A stretch of DNA of 15,031 nt from Pseudobdellovibrionaceae bacterium (GCA_947374445.1 CANCBY010000040.1:1-15031), one strand, 5' to 3'; shown: positions 7,084 through 14,623, counted from the first letter of the stretch. The notes: a model not told the origin generated them from the letters alone. Made by a program: numbers and translations.

Positions 7084-8394
7084 CTATCGAGAGCCACCTG
7101 AAGACCTTTGCGGTCGAGAACCAGACGAGGATTTGGACTTACCAAACCTTCGTTGCGGCCCTGAGCGACGGCTGTCACGGCGTCCTTCTAGCTGAGCCTT
7201 GGCCTTGCCTGATGATATGATCGGTCCATTGGCAATAGCCTCAGAGTGAAAAGGATGATCCATCACAACTGGTATTTTTTGGCCGATGAGCTTTTCAATG
7301 TCGCGAATGAATGAGCGCTCTTCGGCGTCGCAAAAAGAAATCGCAATGCCTTCTGCACCTGCGCGAGCCGTACGACCAATGCGATGAACGTAACTTTCTG
7401 AGATATTAGGAACCTCAAAATTGATCACATGACTGATGCCATCGATATCAATCCCGCGAGCCGCAATGTCAGTGGCCACAAGAACCCGCACACGACCAGC
7501 TTTAAAGCTTTCAAGAGCCTTTTGTCTGGCAGTTTGAGATTTATTGCCATGAATAGCTGCCGATGACGTTCCGTTTTTTTCAAGAATTTCGACAACTTTG
7601 TTCGCGCCATGTTTAGTGCGAGTGAACACAATCACGCGGCTCAAAGCTTTATCTTTCAAAACATGTCGAAGCAAATCTCTCTTTTTAGATTGCTCGACAT
7701 ACATCACAGATTGCTGAATCAACTCTGCTGTTGAGGACACAGGAGTGACTTCGACTCGGCTCGGATTGATCAGCATCGCGCCCGCCAGCTTTTCAATATC
7801 TGCAGGCATTGTGGCTGAGAAAAATAAATTATGTCTTTGCTTTGGCAACAGAGTCAAAATTTTGCGAATCGTATGAATAAAGCCCATATCGAGCATGCGA
7901 TCGGCTTCGTCTAAAACAAAGACTTCAATTTTTGAAATATTCAAATGCCGCTGCTGAATCAAATCCATCAAGCGACCTGGAGTTGCTACAAGTACTTCCA
8001 CACCTTGAGCTAAAGCTCTGACTTGGGGCACTTGCCCGACTCCGCCAAAGATCACGGCCGTCTTCATTTTAAGATTGGCGCCATAGGTTTTAAAGCTTTC
8101 ATCAATCTGAATCGCAAGTTCCCGCGTGGGCGTCAGCACCAAAACTCGTGGCTGTTTAGGCTCTAAGCGCTTAGGGTTCATTGCCAACCGGTGCAAGATC
8201 GGAAGTGCAAAGGCCGCTGTTTTACCTGTTCCAGTTTGTGCGCAACCTAAGAGGTCTTTGCCTTGCAAAAGAATCGGGATGGCCTGCATCTGAATCGGCG
8301 TTGGAACGGTATAACCCGATTTTTTGATGGCCTGCTGAAGTGGCTCGATAAGATCAAGATCTGCAAATGTATTCACTGTTGTCATAGGGGACAT
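7084..8394 (-). CDS. rhlE: DEAD-box ATP-dependent RNA helicase, RhlE type
   Basis: The 436-residue protein holds all motifs of an active DEAD-box helicase in order: Q motif around PTPIQ (31-35), motif I AQTGTGKT (52-59), PTRELA (89-94), TPGR (138-141), DEAD (162-165) followed by RMLDMGF, SAT (193-195), IVFTRT (255-260), ARGIDIDG (312-319) and HRIGRTARAG (337-346). These couple ATP hydrolysis to unwinding of short RNA duplexes in ribosome assembly or mRNA turnover. The extension after about 395 is basic and rich in Ser, Arg and Gly, the usual RNA-binding tail of the RhlE group. ATG 8394 or the ATG nine bases inside it could be the start; neither has a well-spaced Shine-Dalgarno sequence. Intrinsic terminators lie on both sides (8473-8502 upstream, 7033-7063 downstream), so the gene is probably monocistronic. 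Subfamily naming rests on the DEADRMLDMGF motif and the tail. Confidence 0.95.
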   Translation of the reverse strand: MSPMTTVNTFADLDLIEPLQQAIKKSGYTVPTPIQMQAIPILLQGKDLLGCAQTGTGKTAAFALPILHRLAMNPKRLEPKQPRVLVLTPTRELAIQIDESFKTYGANLKMKTAVIFGGVGQVPQVRALAQGVEVLVATPGRLMDLIQQRHLNISKIEVFVLDEADRMLDMGFIHTIRKILTLLPKQRHNLFFSATMPADIEKLAGAMLINPSRVEVTPVSSTAELIQQSVMYVEQSKKRDLLRHVLKDKALSRVIVFTRTKHGANKVVEILEKNGTSSAAIHGNKSQTARQKALESFKAGRVRVLVATDIAARGIDIDGISHVINFEVPNISESYVHRIGRTARAGAEGIAISFCDAEERSFIRDIEKLIGQKIPVVMDHPFHSEAIANGPIISSGKAKAQLEGRRDSRRSGPQRRFGKSKSSSGSRPQRSSGGSR

Positions 8395-8472
8395 CTGCTA
8401 CAGCGAAGTCCTGCGAAAGGCAAGGAGTTCGGCCTCTGAAGGCGTTGTTGAGCCCTTGACCCTATAAGAATG

Positions 8473-8502
8473 AAAAAGCCCTGGTTTCAAATCCACCAGG
8501 GC
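8473..8502 (-). terminator. intrinsic terminator closing the PilZ-GT39-GT9-M14 unit
   Basis: On the minus strand the perfect 8-bp stem GCCCTGGT / ACCAGGGC (8502-8495 with 8485-8478, nine-base loop) is followed by TTTTT (8477-8473). It lies 30 bases after the peptidase stop codon at 8532 and separates this unit from the helicase gene. Confidence 0.9.
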
Positions 8503-8531
8503 CGATTCAATAAAAAGCTTGTCGAAAAAAA

Positions 8532-9440
8532 CTACTCGAGGCGAGTGCGCTTCAAAACAGAATTATCGCACTTGCCAGCGAAATCATGGTGAGCAGCACG
8601 CACTTTGGGAGCATTTTCTAAAAACCGACGAATGCCCGGCACATTGCCAGCAATCATCTTTTTCATGTCGTCAGCACTGGGATTGTGACTGTCACCCAAC
8701 TCAAACAGCAATGACCAAATCCCGTGCTTCCAAAAGGCATAGTCCTCGTAAGTTCCATCAGCGGCGTAGAGCAACTCAGTTGAATTGCCAGACTGATATC
8801 CACTTTCAACGGTTGCATCTTTTGCAAGGCCTACGAAGGTTGATTCATATTCGGTTTTCAAATCACGACTTGAAATACCCCAAGGGTAAAGAGCCGCAGG
8901 CCAAAAAGTATGCAATGTCGCTGAGGCCACAATATTTTTTTTATCAACGAAATCCGCTAAAGCCTTGGTCGACTTCAAATTAAATCTTGGAGCAGATCCC
9001 ACACAAGGGCCTGGATAGTCGCGGTTTGGATCGAAACTCTGTCTCGCATTAGACTCATTGCGATCGCGATTATTGTAGCCCGTGATATTAAGCACAGGGA
9101 TAATGTACACATGATGCCCCGGAATCGGATTAGCTGCAAAAGAATCAGCGATGCCCAGAGCTACAGCCGTCGAACCATACTCGTTGCCATGATGAGTGCC
9201 GACAACAAGATTTGCGATCTCAGTCTCGGGCCCTACTCTTTGCAATGAATTGCTTACTTCAAGACCATAAATCATCGTATTTGAATCTGAAACAGCCAGT
9301 TCAAAAATGCGCGTTGTGCGCGGATTGGCTTTGGCGATTTTTTGCAAAGTCGCCACGACTTGAGTGTAATTGCTTTCAGCTGTCTTGTTCGTCATCACGG
9401 CCGGATTGAACATAAACAATGATAAAATATAATTGAGCAT
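8532..9440 (-). CDS. M14-family zinc carboxypeptidase
   Basis: The 302-residue protein has the residues of M14 metallocarboxypeptidases: zinc ligands H84 and E87 in GTHHGNE, H177 in TLHTFWP, the substrate-binding pair N139-R140 in DPNRDYP, a candidate substrate Arg in NNRDRNE (about 125-127), a Tyr in GTYEDYAF (231 or 234), and catalytic E247 in LLFELGD. The set is complete, so the enzyme should remove C-terminal amino acids from peptides. The family includes murein peptide amidases (MpaA) that act on muropeptides, but this substrate is not proven by the sequence. ATG 9440 has GGGAG seven bases upstream. The N-terminus (MLNYILSLFMF) is mildly hydrophobic but has no basic residue before it, so export is uncertain. 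It is the last gene of the minus-strand unit, 38 bp after the GT9 gene, and is followed by a terminator. Confidence 0.88.
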   Translation of the reverse strand: MLNYILSLFMFNPAVMTNKTAESNYTQVVATLQKIAKANPRTTRIFELAVSDSNTMIYGLEVSNSLQRVGPETEIANLVVGTHHGNEYGSTAVALGIADSFAANPIPGHHVYIIPVLNITGYNNRDRNESNARQSFDPNRDYPGPCVGSAPRFNLKSTKALADFVDKKNIVASATLHTFWPAALYPWGISSRDLKTEYESTFVGLAKDATVESGYQSGNSTELLYAADGTYEDYAFWKHGIWSLLFELGDSHNPSADDMKKMIAGNVPGIRRFLENAPKVRAAHHDFAGKCDNSVLKRTRLE

Positions 9441-9478
9441 CTGTGGTCTCCCGTCTTTTGCCTTTGAAATGCGCTCTT

Positions 9479-10678
9479 CTACAAGCTGGCTTCGATTAAT
9501 TTATAAACTGACTCTGGGCGAATGACCTTCAAGCACTGATTATCCACGCACGGGGTCTTGCGATGATTGTAAGCACTCACACAAGGTGAGCAAGCAAAAT
9601 GAGCATAAATTGGTGTCGAATTACCTAGTGAGCCGTACAGCAAAGGAGTCTCTGGGCCAAAAAAGACAAAAGATTTAATTCCTGTGACACTCGAAAAGTG
9701 ACCGGGGCCCGAATCATTAGTCACGAGAACCTTGGACAAAGAGTACAACGGAATCAAATCTAAAAATGGAATTTCGCCAGCAAAATTAATGCATCGAGGG
9801 TTTGCAACAGCCTTTACCACTCCGTCAATTTCTTCGCGCTCGCCAGGAGAGCCCGTCAGCAGAACGAGATAATCAGAATTGCGGGCAACCACTAGACGAA
9901 TCAATTCAATATAATCGCCCAGCGGCCATTTGCGCTGAGGTAAAAACTCACTGGCATTAGGGTTAATCAGAATAATTTTTTGCTCTTCTGTGAGACTTGG
10001 GTAAAGCTTTTTAATCACTTGTCGAACTCGAGCTTTGTCTTGAATACCTATCGAGACTTGCTTCATTTTTATATCAGAGTCACTGATCGCCTGCTTTAAA
10101 AGCGGCAGAGTTGGCTCGACATAAAGAGACTCGACAAGAGCCACAAAGTTTTTAGCGATATGAATGTGAGGATTATATGAAACTTTGTGGGTCAAAAAGT
10201 GTCCGCGGTAAAGGCCTTCGCCATGAAAGTTATGAAAGCCGGCCTTGACCGAACAACGAGTTAAAAAGCTTAACAAGGCTGTAGCTCGAGAAAAAAGCTC
10301 TAAATCGACAGTGGCCTCAATTTGCTTTTCTTGGCACCAAAACATAAACCGTACGGCATCTATGATTATGCTCATCAGCGAGGTGTCGCGAACCACAAAA
10401 ATATTATTTTCAGGAATTGTCTTTAAAATATCGAGACTGATTTTATTGCGCTTAAAAATAACAAAGTGCAGTTCAGCACCAAATTTTTTATGCGCCAACT
10501 GCAGTGCCGGATCGACTAAAACGGCGCTTCCCATCTCGGAAAGTTCAATGAACAAAATATTTTTAGGCTTAGCGCCCCGGAGCAGTCGCTTGGGGATAAA
10601 AAAATTGATGAGAGAAAAAATAAAACTGAGCGGAATCCCTGCCGCGTAGTCAATTTTTCTCATTGTTTCAATTTTCAT
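9479..10678 (-). CDS. glycosyltransferase family 9 (heptosyltransferase-like)
   Basis: The 399-residue protein has the GT9 (GT-B fold) signature: NPNAS followed by PQRKWP (239-251) at the start of the second lobe, LLTGSPGE (273-280), TNDSGPGH (320-327) and FFGPETPLLYG (339-349). C-terminal to these is a four-cysteine cluster, C363-x2-C366, C377 and C382, a feature seen in a subset of GT9 enzymes and possibly a metal site. GT9 enzymes transfer heptose or related sugars from nucleotide donors to LPS core or other surface glycans at the inner face of the inner membrane. The N-terminus has a hydrophobic patch (about 13-28) before the first Rossmann strand (KNILFIELSEMG), which may help membrane attachment. 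Its ATG overlaps the GT39 stop as ATGA, so translation is probably coupled. The sugar and acceptor cannot be told from sequence. Confidence 0.9.
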   Translation of the reverse strand: MKIETMRKIDYAAGIPLSFIFSLINFFIPKRLLRGAKPKNILFIELSEMGSAVLVDPALQLAHKKFGAELHFVIFKRNKISLDILKTIPENNIFVVRDTSLMSIIIDAVRFMFWCQEKQIEATVDLELFSRATALLSFLTRCSVKAGFHNFHGEGLYRGHFLTHKVSYNPHIHIAKNFVALVESLYVEPTLPLLKQAISDSDIKMKQVSIGIQDKARVRQVIKKLYPSLTEEQKIILINPNASEFLPQRKWPLGDYIELIRLVVARNSDYLVLLTGSPGEREEIDGVVKAVANPRCINFAGEIPFLDLIPLYSLSKVLVTNDSGPGHFSSVTGIKSFVFFGPETPLLYGSLGNSTPIYAHFACSPCVSAYNHRKTPCVDNQCLKVIRPESVYKLIEASL

Positions 10679-12132
10679 AGTTTCAGACCCCGGTAGTTAA
10701 GACATCGAAAGTAGCTGAACTCATGAACTAGAGCTCCACGAATATAGCCTTTGCGATGACCGACCTTTTCTACCTGGTCACAGCTGATTTGTGAAAGGGT
10801 TTCAGTGATCTTTTCTTCTTCAATGGCAATCATCAGATTGCGCCCCTCAGGCGGCTGAGCGTTCCAGACCGAAAACTGATGGTTTTTGCCATCCAGGACA
10901 AAAACATCAAAGCCGGGCGGAGCATAATACATGGCACGGCTTCCGAGGGTCCAATTAAAGACCGCCACGCCCGAAGGTGCTGACGCTGGCAGCCCTGCTT
11001 GAGATAAAAGAGAAGCCTCTTTCATCACTTCGCCCCATTGAACCACGTCGTGATAACCAGCCGCAGTCCACTGACTCGGAAAAACTTTAAAGCCCAGCTC
11101 GAGCATCAAAGGCAGGCTCAGCAATACTGGAAGCACCAGGACAAAACTCATCCTGAACTTAAGCTTATTTTTTGCGCAGTCGTCCCAAGCAGTGGCCGCA
11201 GCCCACGGGATCATGAGCACAAATAAAACTAGAGTCCAATGAGGCAAAAGTGTTTGAAAAAATGAAATCACTGTAAAGAATCCTAAAAACGCCCATCCCA
11301 GCCAAAACACCAATTCATTCTGACGAAATGTTTTTAGTCGCCCCAAAGCCATGATCGCCAAAACAAAAGGAGAGATCCCCCAAATGATCAGCTGACCACC
11401 CCAAGTTTGCAAAAAGTTCTTAAATGAAAAATTTTGAAAAGAAAGCACATGATCTGACTGATACGAAAAACTCACAAAGTGATTTCGCAAATTCCAAATC
11501 AAAATAGGACTCACAACAACAACAGAGACCAAAACCCCAAGGCAAAAACGCAAAGTCAAAATTTCGCGCCAGCGGCCCTCACGCAAAAAATAAATAACCA
11601 AGGCCGGAACAAACAAAACCGCTGTGTATTTTGAAAGCCCGCAAAGACCTAAAATCAAACCTAAGATAAGCCATGACTTGATCGACTTATGACGAACGGT
11701 ATTTTCGGTGGCCTCGATGAGCAAAAAAATTAATGGCATCAACGGCGAGTCCGGCAAAAGCATCAAGGACATTCCATTAAAAAGAGGAGTTAAGTTTAAA
11801 ATTATAACGGAAAAAACAGACGCCGCTTGCGTGAACCCTTGGCGAAGTAAAAAACGAAGCGCCAAAACCGAGGTCAAAGCAGAAATTAAAATTGCAGGCA
11901 AACGAGCTAAAAAATCAGACTTGATTGGCACCTGTTGAAACAACCAGTGAATCCATCCGACCAGCGGAGGATGATCAAAATAACTCAAATCAACATGGCG
12001 CCCATAAAGCACATAGTGAGCTTCATCGACCCCAAGCCCCACCTGCGTCGCAATCAACGCTCTCCAAAGAGCCAAGAACAGCAATGCAAATAAAAAAATC
12101 TGGCGGTAACGAAGTTCTAAACGAAGAAGCAC
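10675..12132 (-). CDS. GT39/ArnT-type integral membrane glycosyltransferase
   Basis: The 485-residue protein has about ten hydrophobic membrane segments and the first-loop motifs of the PMT/ArnT family: catalytic-type acidic D36-E37 in GVDEAHY and SYFDHPPLVGW (50-60). A conserved lysine follows in GLSKYTA (about 168). Such enzymes (GT-C fold) use polyprenyl-phosphate sugars and transfer the sugar on the periplasmic side to lipid A, protein or another acceptor. The C-terminal part after about 370 is soluble and probably periplasmic. The start is a GTG at 12132. An in-frame TGA, the stop of the PilZ gene, lies only six bases upstream, so no earlier start is possible. The gene overlaps the GT9 gene by four bases (ATGA). 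Acceptor and donor are unknown. Confidence 0.88.
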   Translation of the reverse strand: MLLRLELRYRQIFLFALLFLALWRALIATQVGLGVDEAHYVLYGRHVDLSYFDHPPLVGWIHWLFQQVPIKSDFLARLPAILISALTSVLALRFLLRQGFTQAASVFSVIILNLTPLFNGMSLMLLPDSPLMPLIFLLIEATENTVRHKSIKSWLILGLILGLCGLSKYTAVLFVPALVIYFLREGRWREILTLRFCLGVLVSVVVVSPILIWNLRNHFVSFSYQSDHVLSFQNFSFKNFLQTWGGQLIIWGISPFVLAIMALGRLKTFRQNELVFWLGWAFLGFFTVISFFQTLLPHWTLVLFVLMIPWAAATAWDDCAKNKLKFRMSFVLVLPVLLSLPLMLELGFKVFPSQWTAAGYHDVVQWGEVMKEASLLSQAGLPASAPSGVAVFNWTLGSRAMYYAPPGFDVFVLDGKNHQFSVWNAQPPEGRNLMIAIEEEKITETLSQISCDQVEKVGHRKGYIRGALVHEFSYFRCLNYRGLKL

Positions 12133-12135
12133 AAA

Positions 12136-13116
12136 TCACTCGTCAGTGGTAACAAGTGAGGGATCAATCTTTTCATCAAAAATTAAAACGTACTTCAAAA
12201 GCTCAATGTCGTCGTTTGAACTCTTGATCGGTTGCACACGAACAACCTTGCCTTTAACATTTACAATGTCTTTCGTCGTGTGCGTCAAAGTGCAGGTAAG
12301 AATTTGACCAACAGAAAAGTGGGGCGCCAAAGATGCAAACGAAATCCCGCCCAAAGAAATATCCAGCCCTTGAACCACATACTGAACTTTGTCGTCGCTG
12401 ACTAACAAAACTCGATTGATATCGCGTCTGATATCCTTGCGAAGATTAGCGCGATCAGGAGCCGCCGCGTGAAGCACTTGCGGAATGAGAGAGCCGACCT
12501 GCTCGCGGTCTTCTTTTGAGAAAACTTCAGCCAAAGTCTTCCAGTCTTTTTCGCCTTTTTGCCGAAGAAGATCCGTCTCTCTTAGGGTGCCATCTTGAAT
12601 CATCGAAATAATGGTCAGATAGTGGTAAGGCCCTAAGGTGATTGCCCCTTCTTTCATATACCATGATTTGGTCTCAGAAGTGTTCTGTGGAATACTCATA
12701 GTTAAGCCTGAGATCATGGTTCCACTCGAAGGCTCATGAGGTGTTTCAGATTTTATTTCAGCAGATTTAGCGGGCTCTGTTGGAGCTGCGGGCGGTGCCC
12801 CCCCGATAACAGGTGGCGCCCCAGCGGATGGCTTTGGTTTATTCGTTATATTTGTCAGCTGCTGCATAAAGTCTGTATTTGTTGTTTTAATCTCAGGCGC
12901 TAGTCCGATGACAAATTGAGATTTTTCAGCTTCATCCATTTCAAAATCGACATGATTGACGAGCTTGGTCCATTCTTGCGAACGAGAATCGAAAACCAAA
13001 TCCATAATGCCCACGCGATTTTGAAAAATAAGACCCAAAACCTGCTGGCGAGAGTAGGGGCCAAAGCGCTTCGTTCCATTAGAAAAATAGAAATACTTAT
13101 CGTTCTCTTCTGACAT
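12136..13116 (-). CDS. PilZ-domain protein with two GYF_2/DUF4339 domains
   Basis: The 326-residue protein has three modules. Two GYF_2 (DUF4339)-like domains lie at about 7-58 (RFGPYSRQQV, W49) and 151-200 (SWYM, LGPYHYL, W192). They are joined by a linker rich in Pro, Ala and Ser (about 92-148). A C-terminal PilZ domain (about 223-318) carries the c-di-GMP binding residues: R226-x3-R230 (RKDIRR) and the D252-x-S254-x-x-G257 motif in DISLGG. Both halves of the c-di-GMP site are intact, so ligand binding is likely. GYF_2 domains usually mediate protein contacts. No signal peptide or membrane helix is present, so it is cytoplasmic. It is the first gene of a unit with two glycosyltransferases and a peptidase, and ends six bases before the GT39 start. 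This suggests it conveys c-di-GMP levels to the envelope enzymes, which is an inference. Confidence 0.92.
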   Translation of the reverse strand: MSEENDKYFYFSNGTKRFGPYSRQQVLGLIFQNRVGIMDLVFDSRSQEWTKLVNHVDFEMDEAEKSQFVIGLAPEIKTTNTDFMQQLTNITNKPKPSAGAPPVIGGAPPAAPTEPAKSAEIKSETPHEPSSGTMISGLTMSIPQNTSETKSWYMKEGAITLGPYHYLTIISMIQDGTLRETDLLRQKGEKDWKTLAEVFSKEDREQVGSLIPQVLHAAAPDRANLRKDIRRDINRVLLVSDDKVQYVVQGLDISLGGISFASLAPHFSVGQILTCTLTHTTKDIVNVKGKVVRVQPIKSSNDDIELLKYVLIFDEKIDPSLVTTDE

Positions 13117-13173
13117 AGAAAAATCTTAATATGAGAATGCCAGAGGCAGCAATAGATTTGATGCCTCAATCTG

Positions 13174-13201
13174 ATTCTATTAATTGTCAAAAAATCGACA
13201 A
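13174..13201 (-). promoter_or_regulatory. candidate sigma-70 promoter for the PilZ unit
   Basis: On the minus strand, TTGTCG (13201-13196) and TAGAAT (13179-13174) are separated by 16 bases, matching the -35 and -10 consensus at four and five of six positions. Transcription would start near 13167, about 50 bases before the PilZ ATG. An inverted repeat, GAGGCA / TGCCTC (13143-13148 and 13162-13167), would then form a hairpin at the 5' end of the mRNA. The PilZ gene itself has no strong Shine-Dalgarno sequence. Confidence 0.35.
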
Positions 13202-13267
13202 AATTTTGCAGATTAATGAATTCATGGGATGATCTAAAGATAGAATTATTATTTAACAAGTACGCAT

Positions 13268-13273
13268 GGAGGT
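13268..13273 (+). promoter_or_regulatory. ribosome-binding site GGAGGT of the 40-codon ORF
   Basis: GGAGGT lies five bases before TTG 13279 and is one of the strongest Shine-Dalgarno sequences in the window. The ATG that overlaps its left end (13266) opens a different frame and has no such site, so the motif points to the TTG. Confidence 0.6.
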
Positions 13274-13278
13274 AAAAT

Positions 13279-13401
13279 TTGAAACCCGCAGCCCAAAGAA
13301 ATCAAAAAAATCTGCCGATCATCAAGTCTTCCATTTACTTAATGGTGTTTTTTGGCTTTGGATTTATCTATTTCATTTTCAGCCTTGCGGGCAGCCTTTA
13401 A
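13279..13401 (+). CDS. probable 40-residue single-pass membrane microprotein
   Basis: I do not recognise a family. The frame starts with TTG at 13279 after GGAGGT and a five-base spacer, and encodes 40 residues. The first 16 are polar and basic (LKPAAQRNQK, then NLPIIK); residues about 17-39 form one hydrophobic helix rich in Phe (YLMVFFGFGFIYFIF). The topology would be N-terminus in the cytoplasm by the positive-inside rule. Its TAA overlaps the stop codon of the convergent 129-residue protein by three bases (13398-13401 in total), the kind of tight tail-to-tail end expected between two real genes. It is divergent from the PilZ unit. Evidence is indirect: strong ribosome-binding site, clean membrane profile and fitting end. 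A chance ORF remains possible because the start codon is rare. Confidence 0.6.
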   Translation: MKPAAQRNQKNLPIIKSSIYLMVFFGFGFIYFIFSLAGSL

Positions 13402-13787
13402 TTACAAACTCGAGAGTCTATGAGCCGAGCTCCATAATAAGTACCGGCTTTATCAAGCTTCCATGGTGGGTAAGGAAAAAACTTTGCTGTGACGCAAAGC
13501 CCCTCTGAAACAGCGGCCCACTGACGGTCTTCAGCTGAAGCCGTAAAAATTTCGCCATCTGGTGTTTTGATCGCAACCGCAAATGAAAAAAGCTGTGGAG
13601 ACAAATTGCTCGAATCCGAGTTGTTCTGCAAGAGCGACACGTTGACATTCACTCTTTCAACTTTAGAAATCACGCCCTTAATGGTCTTTGCAAACAAGTA
13701 AGGGTAAAATTCAAAAAGGCCAAACACAGCAGCGGCAGTTAAAAGAATTACCAATACCAGCTTAATAGATTTTTTAATTGTATTCAT
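13398..13787 (-). CDS. small membrane-anchored protein of unknown function
   Basis: I cannot name this 129-residue protein. It has an N-terminal basic stretch (KKSIK), one hydrophobic segment at about 9-27 that could be a membrane anchor or uncleaved signal, and a soluble domain outside the cytoplasm. The domain contains SFAVAIKTPDGEIFTAS (68-84), EDRQWAAV (86-93) and PYPPWKLDKAGTYYGARL (105-122), with two cysteines, C98 and C128, that could pair in the periplasm. The dense conserved-looking motifs suggest a small beta domain. It follows the DUF4360 gene on the same strand with 32 bp between them, so the two may be co-transcribed. No good Shine-Dalgarno sequence precedes ATG 13787. Its stop abuts the convergent 40-codon ORF. 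No terminator is visible after it. Confidence 0.75.
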   Translation of the reverse strand: MNTIKKSIKLVLVILLTAAAVFGLFEFYPYLFAKTIKGVISKVERVNVNVSLLQNNSDSSNLSPQLFSFAVAIKTPDGEIFTASAEDRQWAAVSEGLCVTAKFFPYPPWKLDKAGTYYGARLIDSRVCN

Positions 13788-13819
13788 GACAGAAGAAATA
13801 ACTCAAAGCGAACAGCCTG

Positions 13820-14620
13820 TCACCGATTTCGAGGGCGCTCTTGCCCCTGGCCATAAACAGGTGGGCGACCGCCATCTCTTGGATCATTACCCCTCTCGCC
13901 GCCCCGCTGACCACCGCGCTCATTTCCACGCCCGCCACCGCCATTGCCACCTCCGCGACCATCGCTAGGGCCGCCACCACCATGCTGAGGATCGGGCCGG
14001 CCATCTATGCATTTCGACCAAGCGAGATAAAAAACGGTGCCAGCGCCTAATGCAACATCTGTTGAATCAACTGAAACCGTTGCCACATCGTTGGAGCGAT
14101 TTACCACCTCAAGACTTGAATTCAGACTGAAAGCCACTGGCCTTCCTCCACAGCTTGTCCAAGTGCCAGCACCTGAGCCTGTTGAAACAGCAAAATTATC
14201 ATTCATAGCTCCGACATAATCTTGCGAAGAGCGCCCGATCATGCGCGAATCACCTTCGTGTTGCTGTAAAACTTGAGTTGTGAATCGAGCCTTGGCGCCT
14301 TTCGACAGAGCCGCAAAGCCACGATAGTCGATAGTTAAAACTTTGAGTTGATAGCCGGCGGGAGGCGTAACCTGAAAATTCAAACTGCACTCGCGGCGGA
14401 TCTGTGCGCCTTGTCTGGCATCAAAAGCATACTGACTAAAAAGAAAACTCATAGCACTGCTATCAGGAGAAATCGAAGCCGCCACAGAACCTGCAGGGCA
14501 ACCCGTACCGCCCGTACTCACACTTTCAATTTTGATGGCACTCGTGTTTTGAGCCCAAGCCGTGCCCAACACAACAAGCTGGAGAGAAAAAAACAAAATA
14601 AGTGGTTTCAAATTGATCAT
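13820..14620 (-). CDS. secreted DUF4360-type protein with Arg/Gly-rich tail
   Basis: The 266-residue protein begins with a clear Sec signal peptide, cleaved probably after AWA (residue 23). The mature domain matches the DUF4360 pattern: CPAGSV (41-46), ISPDSSAMSFLF (50-61), a second Cys in RRECSLNFQV (75-84), PPAGYQLKV (86-94) and DYRGFAAL (98-105). Four cysteines (41, 78, 157, 204) suggest two disulfides. Residues 206-266 form a low-complexity tail of Gly, Arg, Asp, Asn and Pro with GGGG and RGG-like repeats, highly charged and surely disordered. DUF4360 has no known enzymatic role; members are secreted. ATG 14620 has GGGGG about six bases upstream. That site can pair with a matching CCCCC further up the leader. 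The 129-residue membrane protein follows on the same strand. Confidence 0.85.
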   Translation of the reverse strand: MINLKPLILFFSLQLVVLGTAWAQNTSAIKIESVSTGGTGCPAGSVAASISPDSSAMSFLFSQYAFDARQGAQIRRECSLNFQVTPPAGYQLKVLTIDYRGFAALSKGAKARFTTQVLQQHEGDSRMIGRSSQDYVGAMNDNFAVSTGSGAGTWTSCGGRPVAFSLNSSLEVVNRSNDVATVSVDSTDVALGAGTVFYLAWSKCIDGRPDPQHGGGGPSDGRGGGNGGGGRGNERGGQRGGERGNDPRDGGRPPVYGQGQERPRNR

Positions 14621-14623
14621 ACA

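Noticed and set aside
6912..7178. 88-codon minus-strand ORF past the end of the helicase gene
   Set aside because: It runs through the helicase terminator hairpin and overlaps the helicase tail in another frame; there is no ribosome-binding site.
8519..8983. 154-codon plus-strand ORF
   Set aside because: It is antisense to the M14 peptidase, which has all catalytic residues, and its product shows no recognisable domain.
13266..13508. 80-codon plus-strand ORF from ATG 13266
   Set aside because: Its ATG sits on the ribosome-binding site of the TTG-started ORF, it has no site of its own, and most of it is antisense to the 129-residue protein.
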